The position numbers were made by a program, and so were the translations under genes. Below are positions 18,755-26,287 of a stretch of DNA of 64,000 nucleotides, one piece after another. The notes under the pieces are model-generated. The model saw nothing but the letters and a program-made list of their open reading frames with translations, made no database searches and was not told the origin of the DNA. Position 1 is the stretch's first letter. Each line of letters opens with the position of its first letter. Source of the stretch: an uncultured Verrucomicrobia subdivision 3 bacterium (GTDB taxonomy: Bacteria > Verrucomicrobiota > Verrucomicrobiia > Limisphaerales > UBA11358). Location: assembly GCA_903922735.1 (NCBI GenBank), contig CAIXUZ010000059.1:1-64000 (forward strand). Direction: 5' to 3'.

Positions 18755-19304
18755 AATTTTCGGTTCGGTTTGCTATCTCTAAAATTCGAGTGCGGAGGAG
18801 CGTTGACATTTTCCAATGACAAAATTCGCCATGAAAGTATCGGGAGTGATGAAGCGGGGTTTCCTCGTTTTGGGTGAGATACCAGATTCCTTTTGCGGTT
18901 TTGGTTTCATCCCACGGGCGAATTTCACAAACTGATTTACCGATTTTCTGCCATTGCTTGTTGAGATAGCGGCAGACTGTTTCGGGCGTGGTGTGTTCCA
19001 AGTTGTCTTTGGTGATGGCGAAATGGAAGTGAAAACGTTTTCCACTCCATTGTCCTTCTTGCTTTAAGAACCAACCGATTGCATCCAAATCCCGACTGCC
19101 TGTAAATCGCTTGGCAAGGTCTCTGATAAGCAGATGAAATTTTTTCAACCTCACGATTTCATCTCTTTGGAATTCATCTGTGAAACTCAGATGACCGTAA
19201 ATCATCCATGTTGAAATTCTGTCTAAGGATGCGTAGATGGCATCGTGCTGATGCTCAAAGCGAAGGTCTCTTTTTTCGTCTGTGATTTGGTCCATAAATG
19301 TCAT
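18744..19304 (-). CDS. HUH-endonuclease Rep-like protein
   Basis: A 186-residue protein. It has what look like the ordered motifs of rolling-circle replication initiators: a first strand with MIYGHLSFTDE, an HUH pair in SGKRFHFHFAITKD, and a tyrosine-containing segment AKGIWYLTQNE, about where the active-site tyrosine is expected. Such proteins nick DNA at a replication origin or integrate ssDNA elements. It is short and lacks a helicase domain. It is the first gene of a leftward three-gene overlapping cluster. Assignment rests on motif reading only. Confidence 0.5.
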   Translation of the reverse strand: MTFMDQITDEKRDLRFEHQHDAIYASLDRISTWMIYGHLSFTDEFQRDEIVRLKKFHLLIRDLAKRFTGSRDLDAIGWFLKQEGQWSGKRFHFHFAITKDNLEHTTPETVCRYLNKQWQKIGKSVCEIRPWDETKTAKGIWYLTQNEETPLHHSRYFHGEFCHWKMSTLLRTRILEIANRTENYEK

Positions 19305-19655
19305 TCAAGGTGGATTATTTCCACCGTCGTTATGACCCGACACGACGTAACGAAATTTTCACTTCTGCCGTGTGCGAGTCGTGATTTTCCATCTCATACA
19401 TATCCCGACGAATCGAAAGAGAGCAAAAAATCTGCAATATTTTTCGCTGAGGGGCGGGAAAACTTGAAATGATAGACTACCACTACGCAGGATGACGCTT
19501 TGGGCGTTAAATTAGACCCTTAAAGCGACGTTATTCACTTTAATTCTAATATCGTGTAATTAAGAAATCGCCCATTATTTTTTACTGCCCTGTTTTTTTT
19601 AGGTGTAGGGCAGACTTTTTATAAGTTTTTTCCCCAATGACTCAGAAGCACCAAT
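19305..19655. other. Noncoding stretch in the element with a T-flanked hairpin
   Basis: About 350 bp between the HUH gene start and the methyltransferase stop, AT-rich and without a convincing gene. It contains the inverted repeat CTGCCCT (19585-19591) / AGGGCAG (19607-19613) followed by five T on the plus strand, which could be a terminator or part of a small RNA or replication origin. For a Rep-bearing element this is the most plausible place for an origin. Confidence 0.35.
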
Positions 19656-20540
19656 TTAGTAGGTGAGAAGTAAGCGATCGGCAACGCAATGATCCTCCAA
19701 TGTGTGTCCGTCCATTTGAAACCGCCGTAGCATTGAACGTCCGCATTCAATGAAAATCTCCCGCTCAAACAATCCTTTTGGAATTGGCAAGGCGCAGTGG
19801 TATGTCCCCGATTTTTTAGTGCCGTCAATGCTTAACACAACACGCACCCCTTTTGCTTTGCATTTGGCGATTTCTACGAACAATTGTTCCAATGAAAACT
19901 TTTGTGCACCGTATAAAATTGCTTGGGTGTGACTGTAGGGCGGATCGCAGTAAATCAAGTCACCAGATTTGGCAAGCGTCATTGCCTCTGAATAGTCCAT
20001 GAGACTGAATCTTGTCCCCGTGACCCGGCGACGCCATATGTCAACACGTCGGGAAAAACTGTCAGGCGAAATTGGATCGTGAATGCCACACGGAGTGGAC
20101 ATGTATCCGTCAACTTGTCTGAAACGAACCACGCCCCCGTAACACGCTCGACACAAAAAAAGTAAATCCGCCCCATTCGGTTTTTTGTTATACGACGCCT
20201 TGATGGATTCAAAAACTTCTTTCTTCTTTCCGCTCTTCATCTCGTGCCAGCGATCCGAATACCAACTTTTAAGGAGTTCGGGTTTGTCTTTCAAGGTCTG
20301 CCAAATTTCTATCAAAGGGGCAAAACAATCAGATGCAACTGCTCGTTTGGGTGCAAGTGTTGCGAGGACTCCTCCACTGCCAAGGAAAGGTTCAAAATAC
20401 GTTCCATAATCGTCTGGAAAATGGGCGATGATTTGCGGCGCAAATCGTTGCTTGTTTCCAATCCACTTCAAGAGTTGGAGTTTAAATTTTTCAGACGCTT
20501 CCGCTTCAAGCAATGGCAGTTGTGTTTGGTCGTTAATCAC
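19656..20540 (-). CDS. Type II DNA adenine-N6 methyltransferase (Dam/D12 class)
   Basis: A 294-residue methyltransferase; GTG start at 20540. Motif order is that of the alpha class: LLKWIGNKQRF (motif X), TYFEPFLGSGGVLATL (AdoMet binding), then YCDPPY (catalytic motif IV, near residue 200). It protects host sites from the partner nuclease by methylating adenine. It is divergent from the C-type regulator and nuclease genes, separated by 57 bp containing an inverted repeat, the classical layout of a C-controlled restriction-modification system. The recognition sequence cannot be read from the protein. Confidence 0.9.
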   Translation of the reverse strand: MINDQTQLPLLEAEASEKFKLQLLKWIGNKQRFAPQIIAHFPDDYGTYFEPFLGSGGVLATLAPKRAVASDCFAPLIEIWQTLKDKPELLKSWYSDRWHEMKSGKKKEVFESIKASYNKKPNGADLLFLCRACYGGVVRFRQVDGYMSTPCGIHDPISPDSFSRRVDIWRRRVTGTRFSLMDYSEAMTLAKSGDLIYCDPPYSHTQAILYGAQKFSLEQLFVEIAKCKAKGVRVVLSIDGTKKSGTYHCALPIPKGLFEREIFIECGRSMLRRFQMDGHTLEDHCVADRLLLTY

Positions 20541-20550
20541 GCAATTTCAG

Positions 20551-20571
20551 AATATCCTGTTTTGGGATATT
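20551..20571. promoter_or_regulatory. Inverted repeat between methylase and C gene (C-protein operator candidate)
   Basis: AATATCC (20551-20557), spacer TGTTTTG, GGATATT (20565-20571): perfect 7-bp arms centred in the 57-bp gap between the divergent methyltransferase (start 20540) and controller gene (20598). Controller proteins bind dyads here to delay nuclease expression until methylation is established. The role is inferred from layout. Confidence 0.55.
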
Positions 20572-20597
20572 GGTCAATTCTCATTACCATCCGCTTA

Positions 20598-20840
20598 ATG
20601 TCCATGTCGGCACATTCCACAGAAAGCGAAAGTCTTCAAGAACTGCTCCGTGAGGTTCGGATGGAGCGGGGATTTACACAAGAGGAATTGGCGAAAAAAC
20701 TCAAAGTGCCTCAGTCCTTTGTCAGCAAGTATGAATCAGGTGAGCGTCGCATTGATTTGGTGGAATTGCGACTTGTGTGCTGCGCTCTCGGCGTATCGCT
20801 TCCGAGCATTATCAAGCGTTGGGAAACCAAACTCAAATGA
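20598..20840 (+). CDS. XRE-type controller (C) protein of the restriction-modification system
   Basis: An 80-residue helix-turn-helix protein (ATG 20598; another ATG at 20604): LLREVRMERGFTQEELAKKL, then PQSFVSKYESGERRIDLVEL, matching small C proteins and Cro-like XRE domains. Its stop overlaps the nuclease ATG (ATGA at 20837-20840), so the two are cotranslated. C proteins activate their own and the nuclease promoter and can repress the methylase. The 21-bp dyad upstream is its likely site. Confidence 0.85.
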   Translation: MSMSAHSTESESLQELLREVRMERGFTQEELAKKLKVPQSFVSKYESGERRIDLVELRLVCCALGVSLPSIIKRWETKLK

Positions 20841-21691
20841 CTCCAAATTCTCAATTCGTTACAATGCCAAAGCGGTTTTGGGCATCAGTCAGAACTATCA
20901 GTCAGCAAGTCGGGTACACCAACAGAGGAAAGGGTTCAATTAAAGTTCCGAGCATCTTAGAAATGTCTGAAGCATTTCAGGATTTGCACTTAAACACTGC
21001 ACAACTGCAATCCGCACAGGGCAAGCATACAGATTTGGCGCAATCGCTTGATTCATATTTCCGCTTCCGTGCTGATGTTCTCAACAATTATGTAGAACCC
21101 CGTTTGATGGATTTAAAAAGGGTGTCTGAGGAATACAACAAGATAGCAAGTGCCCGTCCGCATCGCTGTCCAACGCCAATGAACAAGCAAAAAGGGGAGA
21201 AGAAAAAAGTGTCATTCCTCACGGCGATTGTGAACATGCTAATTGAGGAAAACATCGGGGACATGTCCTGTAATTACGATCCACGAATTCTTACCACTGT
21301 CACTGATAATGGTGTGCCACTCCGCACACTCGCAAGGCGAGTTGACGGGGCATTTCCTGATGTCGTCAACCCCATAGCGATTTGGGAAATCAAAGAATAC
21401 TATCACACGAAAACCTTTGGCAGTCGTGTAGCAGATGGGGTTTATGAAACCATGCTTGACGGAATGGAATTGGAAGAATTAAAAGAAACCGAGGGAGTAA
21501 GCGTTCAACATCTGCTGATTCTTGATGACCACTACACATGGTGGGATTGTGGGCGTTCCTATCTTTGCCGTGTGATTGATATGCTGCACATGGGATACGT
21601 TGACGAAGTTCTGTTTGGGTATGAAGTAATTGAGCGTCTCCCCGCCGTCGCCAGATCTTGGGGCGAAACATATCGCAAGCGCATCAAGTAA
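20837..21691 (+). CDS. Type II restriction endonuclease, PD-(D/E)xK-like
   Basis: A 284-residue protein; the ATG at 20837 overlaps the controller stop. Around residues 175-200 it has FPDVVNPIAIWEIKEYYHTK, which fits the PD-(D/E)xK nuclease core (Asp in FPD, then E-x-K in WEIK). The preceding region contains MSCNYDPRILTTVTDNGVPL and the C-terminal half GVYETMLDGMEL and LLILDDHYTWWDCG. Position next to a controller and a divergent adenine methylase makes a restriction nuclease much the best explanation. I do not recognise the specific isoschizomer group. Confidence 0.78.
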   Translation: MTPNSQFVTMPKRFWASVRTISQQVGYTNRGKGSIKVPSILEMSEAFQDLHLNTAQLQSAQGKHTDLAQSLDSYFRFRADVLNNYVEPRLMDLKRVSEEYNKIASARPHRCPTPMNKQKGEKKKVSFLTAIVNMLIEENIGDMSCNYDPRILTTVTDNGVPLRTLARRVDGAFPDVVNPIAIWEIKEYYHTKTFGSRVADGVYETMLDGMELEELKETEGVSVQHLLILDDHYTWWDCGRSYLCRVIDMLHMGYVDEVLFGYEVIERLPAVARSWGETYRKRIK

Positions 21692-21730
21692 TTTCGCAAA
21701 TTTCCTCAATAAAACTCACTCAAAAATGTG

Positions 21731-21758
21731 TTGTTCTTTGAAAGGGGACAAGTATAAT
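21731..21758 (+). promoter_or_regulatory. Outward promoter at the right end; drives the integrase when the element is circular
   Basis: TTGTTC (21731-21736), 16-bp spacer, TATAAT (21753-21758). The last two bases of TATAAT are the AT crossover core. In the circle, TATAAT is followed by AGTGCT and the integrase ATG; in the integrated state it fires into comM antisense DNA, while the integrase at the other end has only GTTGAT in this place. The -35 matches the consensus poorly (3 of 6). Tn4451 is a known case where circularisation forms the promoter of its large resolvase. Confidence 0.6.
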
Positions 21759-21775
21759 GGTGGTTTTCCCCATCG
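21745..21775. other. attR, right junction of the comM element
   Basis: Element sequence ends ...AGTATAAT at 21758 and comM resumes with GGTGGTTTTCCCC (antisense of GKTT). The only bases shared with the left crossover are AT (21757-21758). Left comM flank plus this flank gives GAGGTTGAT-GGTGGTTTT, which reads through in frame as KTTINL on the minus strand. Confidence 0.75.
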
Positions 21776-21953
21776 GAAATTTATAGCCGGAGTTGGTGAG
21801 GGCCGTGGAGACGCGATCCTTGGATTCCTTGACCGCCGCGTCTGGCAGACCGACGAGCGCAATCAAAGTGTCGCCATAGCCGCAGTTGACTTCCACCTCA
21901 ACCGCGTAGGCATCAATGCCGCTTAAAGCCGCCGAACAAACCCGCGAAAGCAT
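21759..21953 (-). pseudogene. comM: yifB/comM, 5' part (interrupted)
   Basis: This is 65 codons from ATG 21953 (MLSRVCSAALSGIDAYAVEV, ending FPMGKTTI), the well-conserved N-terminal start of YifB/ComM, including VGLPDAAVKESKDRV. Past 21759 the frame enters the mobile element and stops at 21720 after 13 foreign residues. The rest of the gene is at 13642-14973. ComM function is presumably lost while the element is in place and would be restored by precise excision. Confidence 0.93.
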
Positions 21954-22039
21954 GGCCGGATTTTTCCCGAGCCGCCGCTGCAACGCAACACGATTTTAAC
22001 AGCTGAAAAATAATTTCCGCCCGCGCCGCGGCTGATTTT

Positions 22040-22927
22040 TCAAACGTAAAGGTAAACGTAGAGCGAGAAGGAAACCGCTGCCGCACCGGCGGCGGCGGCC
22101 AATGACCACAGGAAACTTTTCTGGCGCGCGGCAATGGAGAAGGTCGAGATAATCACCGCCATCTGCGCCGCCAGCATGCCAAAGAAGAATTTGCCGCTCC
22201 GCTTGTGATGGCGCTCGGCGGATACGTTCCCCTTGCGCACCTGCAGCTCATAAATTCCCGCCACCGCCTGATTCAATTTCGCCTCCGTTTCATAGCGGGC
22301 GGCGGCATAACGCAGCCGCGCCGCGCTGAAATCGCGGAACGTGGTGCGGTCGCCCCGCATTAAGGCCTCGTCGAGTTTGTCTGCCGCCTGGTTGATGGTT
22401 TTGGTGGCGGAGTCGAATACGGTAACGGCGTCCCTGGCAGCCTTGAGCGATTCGGCGAGCGTCTCGTTCTTCACCTTGGCCAGCAGGAGGGCAACTTCGC
22501 TTTCCGGTTTGGAACTTTCCACGGCGGCGAGCGCGGTTTTAACCATATCGTCAAATTTGGCAAACGTGGCGCCCGGCAATTCACTTTTCACGAGGGCGGC
22601 CTGGGTGGCGGCGTCCGCTTTTTCCAAAACAGCGGCGGCCAGCGGGCGCACGTCGCTGGTGGCCGCCAGCAAATCGAGCGTGTTGTGCGCGACGGCGCTG
22701 CGGAGCTTCTTGGCCTGATAAAAACTCCACTGGTCGCCCGCTTTGGACTGGAGCTGGGCGGCGAGCGACCGGTCGTATTGCGCCTTGGTCATCTCGCTGG
22801 ACGCGAGGCCCGCGAGCATCGTGGCGATGACCGTCATGATGATCGGCGTCGCGCCGAGGATTTTCCCCCATTTGCTTTGCGGGAGGTCCTTTTTCAACTC
22901 GGCGGGGATTTCAATTTTGGCGGCCAT
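22040..22927 (-). CDS. DUF4337-like membrane protein
   Basis: A 295-residue protein from ATG 22927. An N-terminal membrane helix (ATPIIMTVIATMLAGLASSEM) is followed by AGDQWSFYQAKKLRS, the most recognisable DUF4337-like segment; a long helical, alanine-rich region (about 75-230) probably forms coiled coils; two closing helices (FFFGMLAAQMAVIISTFSI and SLAAAAGAAAVSFSLYVYLY) return to the membrane. Function is unknown for the family. It lies upstream of the comM 5' end on the same strand. Farther upstream ATG/GTG starts lie in DNA without similarity. Confidence 0.6.
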   Translation of the reverse strand: MAAKIEIPAELKKDLPQSKWGKILGATPIIMTVIATMLAGLASSEMTKAQYDRSLAAQLQSKAGDQWSFYQAKKLRSAVAHNTLDLLAATSDVRPLAAAVLEKADAATQAALVKSELPGATFAKFDDMVKTALAAVESSKPESEVALLLAKVKNETLAESLKAARDAVTVFDSATKTINQAADKLDEALMRGDRTTFRDFSAARLRYAAARYETEAKLNQAVAGIYELQVRKGNVSAERHHKRSGKFFFGMLAAQMAVIISTFSIAARQKSFLWSLAAAAGAAAVSFSLYVYLYV

Positions 22928-23053
22928 AAAATTGCAAGCTTTCGACCGGCAGCTTACACACGGAATAGATTTCCGCCAGCCCGGAAAATCAGCCGGCGCT
23001 TGTGCGGGATGCGTATTTCGGTTATCACGCAGCCATGCTGACTGCCTGTTGCC

Positions 23054-24271
23054 ATGAGTATCACTGAAAATTATCTGCGATCGGACTCCGCTGCGCAAGG
23101 AGTCGAAGTCATCGTGCTGGTGAATTGCCTCGTGCAAGACGCAATTCACCTCGACGCCAGCGACCTGCATATCGAGCCGTGGGAAACCTCCATTGCCATC
23201 CGCGCCCGCGTCAACGGCGTGCTCGTCGAGGTGGTGCGCCTGCCGCTGGAGTTTCTGGAGAAAATTTCCGCGCGGTTCAAGGTGATGTCGGACCTGGTGA
23301 CCTACCAGGCCGGCACGCCGCAGGACGGCACGGCGGCCGGCGGACCGGAACTGGGTGGCGTTCAGTTGCGCGTTTCAATTTTTCCGACGACCCGCGGCGA
23401 AAAAATCGTCGTGCGCCTGTTCAACCCGCGCGACCGGAGATTTGAACTGGATACGCTGGGCTTCGAAAAATCCACGGTGTACGGCTTGCACAAATTACTC
23501 AAGCGCACGAGCGGTTTGCTGTTGTTTACCGGGCCGACCGGTTCGGGCAAGACCAGCACGATGTATTCGGCGCTCTGCCATATCATCGAGCGGGAAGGCT
23601 CGGCGGTGAGCATCAGCACGGTGGAAGACCCGGTGGAATTCAACCTGCCGATGGTGAGCCAGACCCAAATCAAACCGGCGGCGGATTTCACTTACGCCGT
23701 CGCGCTGCGCAGCATCATGCGGCAGGATCCGGAAGTCATCATGGTCGGCGAAATCCGCGACCCCGAGACCGCCGCCATCGCGGTGCAGGCCGGGCTGACG
23801 GGCCATCTGGTCATCAGCACCATTCACTCCGGCGTGTCGGCGGGCGCTTTCACGCGGCTCATCAACATGGAGATCGAGCCGTTCATGCTGGCCTCGTCCA
23901 TCCTCGGCGTGATGGGCCTGCGGCTGGTGCGGCAGAATTGTCCGCACTGCACGCAGCCTTACAAACCGGAACCCAGCCAGTTGAAGCTCGTGCCGGAAGC
24001 GCTTTTGCCGGCGGCGCAATTCCGGAGCGGCGCGGGCTGCGAGCAGTGCGTGAACACCGGCTTCAAAGGCCGCCGGCCGGTGAGCGAATTGCTCGCGGTG
24101 GACGAACCCTTCCGCGAGGCGGTGCTGAAAAAATTACCGACGCGCGCGCTGGAGGAAATCGCCATTCAGCAGGGAATGCACACGCTCTGGCAAAACGGAC
24201 TGCAACGCGCCGTGACCGGCCAGACGACGCTGGATGAAATCATCCGCGTGGTGGCGGCGGACATGGTCTGA
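23054..24271 (+). CDS. GspE/PilB-type secretion ATPase, short form
   Basis: A 405-residue cytoplasmic motor ATPase of type II secretion or type IV pili. It has the N2 domain motif (DAIHLDASDLHIEP), Walker A (GPTGSGKTST), the Asp box (STVEDPVEF), Walker B-like IMVGEIRDPETA, the His box (TGHLVISTIHSG) and a CPHC...CEQC zinc-binding region at about 300-333. The usual N1 domain (about 150 residues) that contacts GspL/PilC is absent. No other secretion genes are adjacent, so the partner is encoded elsewhere. Confidence 0.88.
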   Translation: MSITENYLRSDSAAQGVEVIVLVNCLVQDAIHLDASDLHIEPWETSIAIRARVNGVLVEVVRLPLEFLEKISARFKVMSDLVTYQAGTPQDGTAAGGPELGGVQLRVSIFPTTRGEKIVVRLFNPRDRRFELDTLGFEKSTVYGLHKLLKRTSGLLLFTGPTGSGKTSTMYSALCHIIEREGSAVSISTVEDPVEFNLPMVSQTQIKPAADFTYAVALRSIMRQDPEVIMVGEIRDPETAAIAVQAGLTGHLVISTIHSGVSAGAFTRLINMEIEPFMLASSILGVMGLRLVRQNCPHCTQPYKPEPSQLKLVPEALLPAAQFRSGAGCEQCVNTGFKGRRPVSELLAVDEPFREAVLKKLPTRALEEIAIQQGMHTLWQNGLQRAVTGQTTLDEIIRVVAADMV

Positions 24272-24284
24272 CCTCGCGCCCGAT

Positions 24285-24767
24285 ATGGCATCGCCGCCAA
24301 CCCCAGATGCGCCCTGGCGGACGGATATCGTCATTGCCCACTCACAACTTCTCGCCCGCAGCCTGAAACACTGGACTGGCCGCGGGCTGCTGCCGGAAAA
24401 TGCCGGCCCGGCGAAACTCGCCGAAAAAATCTTTCGCGCGCCGTTCGTCCTCGTCTCGCACGGCACGGAGCCCGATCCGGTTTTGAACTACGGCAACGCC
24501 GCCGCGCTCGCGCTCTGGGAAATGTCGTGGGCCGAACTCACCTGCACACCGTCGCGGCTCACGGCGGAAGCGCCAAACCGCGCGGAGCGCGCCCGGTTGC
24601 TCGCGGCGGTCTCGGCACGAGGATTCATTGACGACTATTCCGGCATCCGCATCTCCAAAACCGGCCGCCGTTTTAGAATCGCACAGGCGACGGTTTGGAA
24701 TCTGCTTGATGAACGCGGTGATTATTCCGGCCAGGCGGCGATGTTTTCGCGCTGGGAATTTCTTTGA
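24285..24767 (+). CDS. MEKHLA-domain protein
   Basis: A 160-residue protein from ATG 24285, 13 bp after the ATPase stop (an ATG at 24234 would overlap the ATPase). The body matches the MEKHLA domain, a PAS-like sensor fold: HSQLLARSLKHWTGRGLLP near the start, FVLVSHGTEPDPVLNYGN in the middle, then LWEMSWAELTCTPSRLTAE, GFIDDYSGIRISKTGRRF and VWNLLDERG. Stand-alone members are common in bacteria; the function is unknown. Confidence 0.8.
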   Translation: MASPPTPDAPWRTDIVIAHSQLLARSLKHWTGRGLLPENAGPAKLAEKIFRAPFVLVSHGTEPDPVLNYGNAAALALWEMSWAELTCTPSRLTAEAPNRAERARLLAAVSARGFIDDYSGIRISKTGRRFRIAQATVWNLLDERGDYSGQAAMFSRWEFL

Positions 24768-24770
24768 ACA

Positions 24771-25053
24771 TGAAAGTTCATCATAAGAAATTTTTTAAAT
24801 GTGAGCTTCTTTTTGGCCTTGGTTAATCGTTCTGCTGATACTGGTGCCGGTCGGATTCATCCGGTTCCGTTTACAGGAAATTCCATTGGAACGTGATGAA
24901 GGTGAATATGCCTATGCCGGACGATTCGCAGAAAAATTTTACCGGCGGGTTGGCGTTGTCGGCCTGAGCCATTCCGGAGAGATTGTTTTCCTATTTAAGG
25001 ATGAAGCTAAAATGCAAATCGCCGCCTTGAACCGTTCCATTGTTATTTATTAG
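24771..25053 (+). pseudogene. Remnant of a PMT/ArnT-type glycosyltransferase N-terminus
   Basis: A frame opening at ATG 24771 (MKVHHKKFFK) stops after 18 codons; a second frame then continues as PWLIVLLILVPVGF and IPLERDEGEYAYAGRF. Hydrophobic helix followed by RDEGEYAY is the start of dolichyl-phosphate-mannose mannosyltransferase-like (GT-C) proteins. The remaining several hundred residues are missing and the frame ends at 25053. So this is a frameshifted, truncated gene. Confidence 0.6.
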
Positions 25054-25200
25054 CGCAACCCGTCGCCCCAGGTGAATTTACCGGCTAAAAACTGAACGCT
25101 TTTTAGGGCGGCGCAACCTTGGTGCGCCTGAAAAGAATCAGGCTGGCATGGGTCAATTCCTGTTCTGTCAAGGGTTCAGCCCAGTTTCCTTTTGTTCCCT

Positions 25201-25229
25201 CTATTGAGACTCGCATAATAGAGTGACAT
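25201..25229 (+). repeat. Left terminal inverted repeat of the IS630-type element
   Basis: A 29-bp end matching the reverse complement of 26259-26287 at 28 of 29 positions. It begins CTATTGAGACTCGCATAATA; the TA at 25202-25203 is one copy of the target duplication. Confidence 0.92.
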
Positions 25230-26286
25230 CAAGGCCACAATTCAGCTTGGGTATAGCAGGCGGCAATGATGGACTGCCGACGGCGCATTCGGCGAAGTGC
25301 GGCCGTCGCCTCAAAGCTGAGTTCCCAAGCTTGAGTTGCGACCAGGTTAGCGATTTCATGGGTTTTGAGATGCCCCCACATATACTCTACCGGATTGAGT
25401 TCGGGCGCGTAAGCCGGCAATCGTTCGACCACGAGACGACCTTTGGTGGCGGCTACGTAGTTTTTTGACCAGCACGCTCCGGTGGATCGGTGCGCCGTCC
25501 CAGATGACCAGTATTTTCCCGGGAATGTGGCGCTGCAGATGGCGCAGAAACTCGATAACTTGGAGGCTTTTGATGCTACCGGCATGAATCTGGAAATAGA
25601 ACCGCCAGAGCGCCAGAGCGCCGATGAGGGAAAGGCTTTTCCAGTTAAAGGTCTCATGCAACACCGGAGTTTCTCCTCGTGGAGCCCAAGTGCGTGCCCG
25701 CGTGGGGCGGGTGCTCAACCCGCTCTCGTCGATAAAGACGATGGTTCGTCTTTGTTGCTGGGCCTTTTTTTAAATGCCGGCCAATCCGTCCGCTGCCAGC
25801 GACGAATCGCCTTTTCGTCGCGTTCCACCGCCCGGCGTTCGGGACGTTGGCAACTGAAACCACTGGCTCCGAGCAACCGCCAAACATGACCCGGATGATA
25901 ACCCACCCCGGTCAGGTCTTCGATAAGCGAGGCCACGCGTGGCAAAGTCCAGAGCGCCGTCTTGTAGCCGTGCGCGACCGGGCCAGCCAGCAACGCTTTG
26001 GTGACTTGCTGGGTTTGTTCAACCGTCAGCTTAGCCTTAGGTCCCGCTGGCCCTTTGCTCACCAACGCCTGACTTCCGCCTTGATCCCAGGCACTTTTCC
26101 AGCGGTAAGCAACCTGGCGCGCGACGCCGAGACGGCGGGCGACATCGGGAGCGGAATACTCTTCGGCAAACAGCTTGCCAGCCTTTTTACGGCGCTTTTC
26201 CATCGCGGCATGATCTCTCAACTTCGACATGCCGAAACTATACAGGGGCATTCAAGATATGTCACCCTATTATGCGAGTCTCAATA
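25202..26286 (-). mobile_element. IS630-family insertion sequence (degenerate)
   Basis: About 1.08 kb with near-perfect terminal inverted repeats, flanked by TA on both sides as expected for IS630/Tc1-type insertion. It encodes a helix-turn-helix plus DDE transposase whose reading frame is now split. It interrupts a leftward glycosyltransferase remnant: RDEGEYAYTAQL is read up to the right TA. Confidence 0.88.
25229..26251 (-). pseudogene. IS630-family transposase, frame broken twice
   Basis: Reading leftward, the N-terminal half (SAPDVARRLGVARQVAYRWK, helix-turn-helix) is in one frame to a run of seven A (25765-25771). After a -1 shift comes the first catalytic Asp (TIVFIDESGLSTRP) and the second (ILVIWDGAPIHRS). 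At a run of six A (25461-25466) a further shift is needed to reach the catalytic Glu region (YAPELNPVEYMWGHLK). The first shift could be programmed frameshifting, which some IS elements use; two shifts make an intact enzyme unlikely unless one is a sequencing error. Confidence 0.8.
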
Positions 26287-26287
26287 G
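26259..26287 (-). repeat. Right terminal inverted repeat of the IS630-type element
   Basis: The partner of 25201-25229, with one mismatch. It ends TGCGAGTCTCAATAG, the TA at 26285-26286 being the second target duplication copy. Confidence 0.92.

Larger units (their letters stand above)
14974..21758. mobile_element. 6785-bp serine-integrase element inserted in comM, carrying restriction-modification
   Basis: The element splits yifB/comM precisely: rejoining the two flanks restores [12 protein letters not shown] in frame. Left to right it holds a large serine integrase (+), an XRE regulator (-), a small membrane protein (+), a resolvase-like serine recombinase (-), two small proteins and an HUH Rep-like protein (-), then a DNA adenine methyltransferase (-) divergent from a C-type regulator and a restriction endonuclease (+). 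Base composition is AT-richer than the flanks. There are no structural phage or conjugation genes. With Rep-like and resolvase genes it may be an integrated plasmid or satellite. comM is a known island target in other bacteria (the AbaR islands of Acinetobacter), though those use a Tn7-like machinery. Confidence 0.9.

Noticed and set aside
19585..19620. Terminator for a plus-strand gene
   Set aside because: No plus-strand gene ends before it; kept only as an unexplained hairpin within the noncoding stretch.
14974..21758. Prophage
   Set aside because: No capsid, terminase, tail or lysis genes; only recombinases, Rep-like, regulators and restriction-modification.
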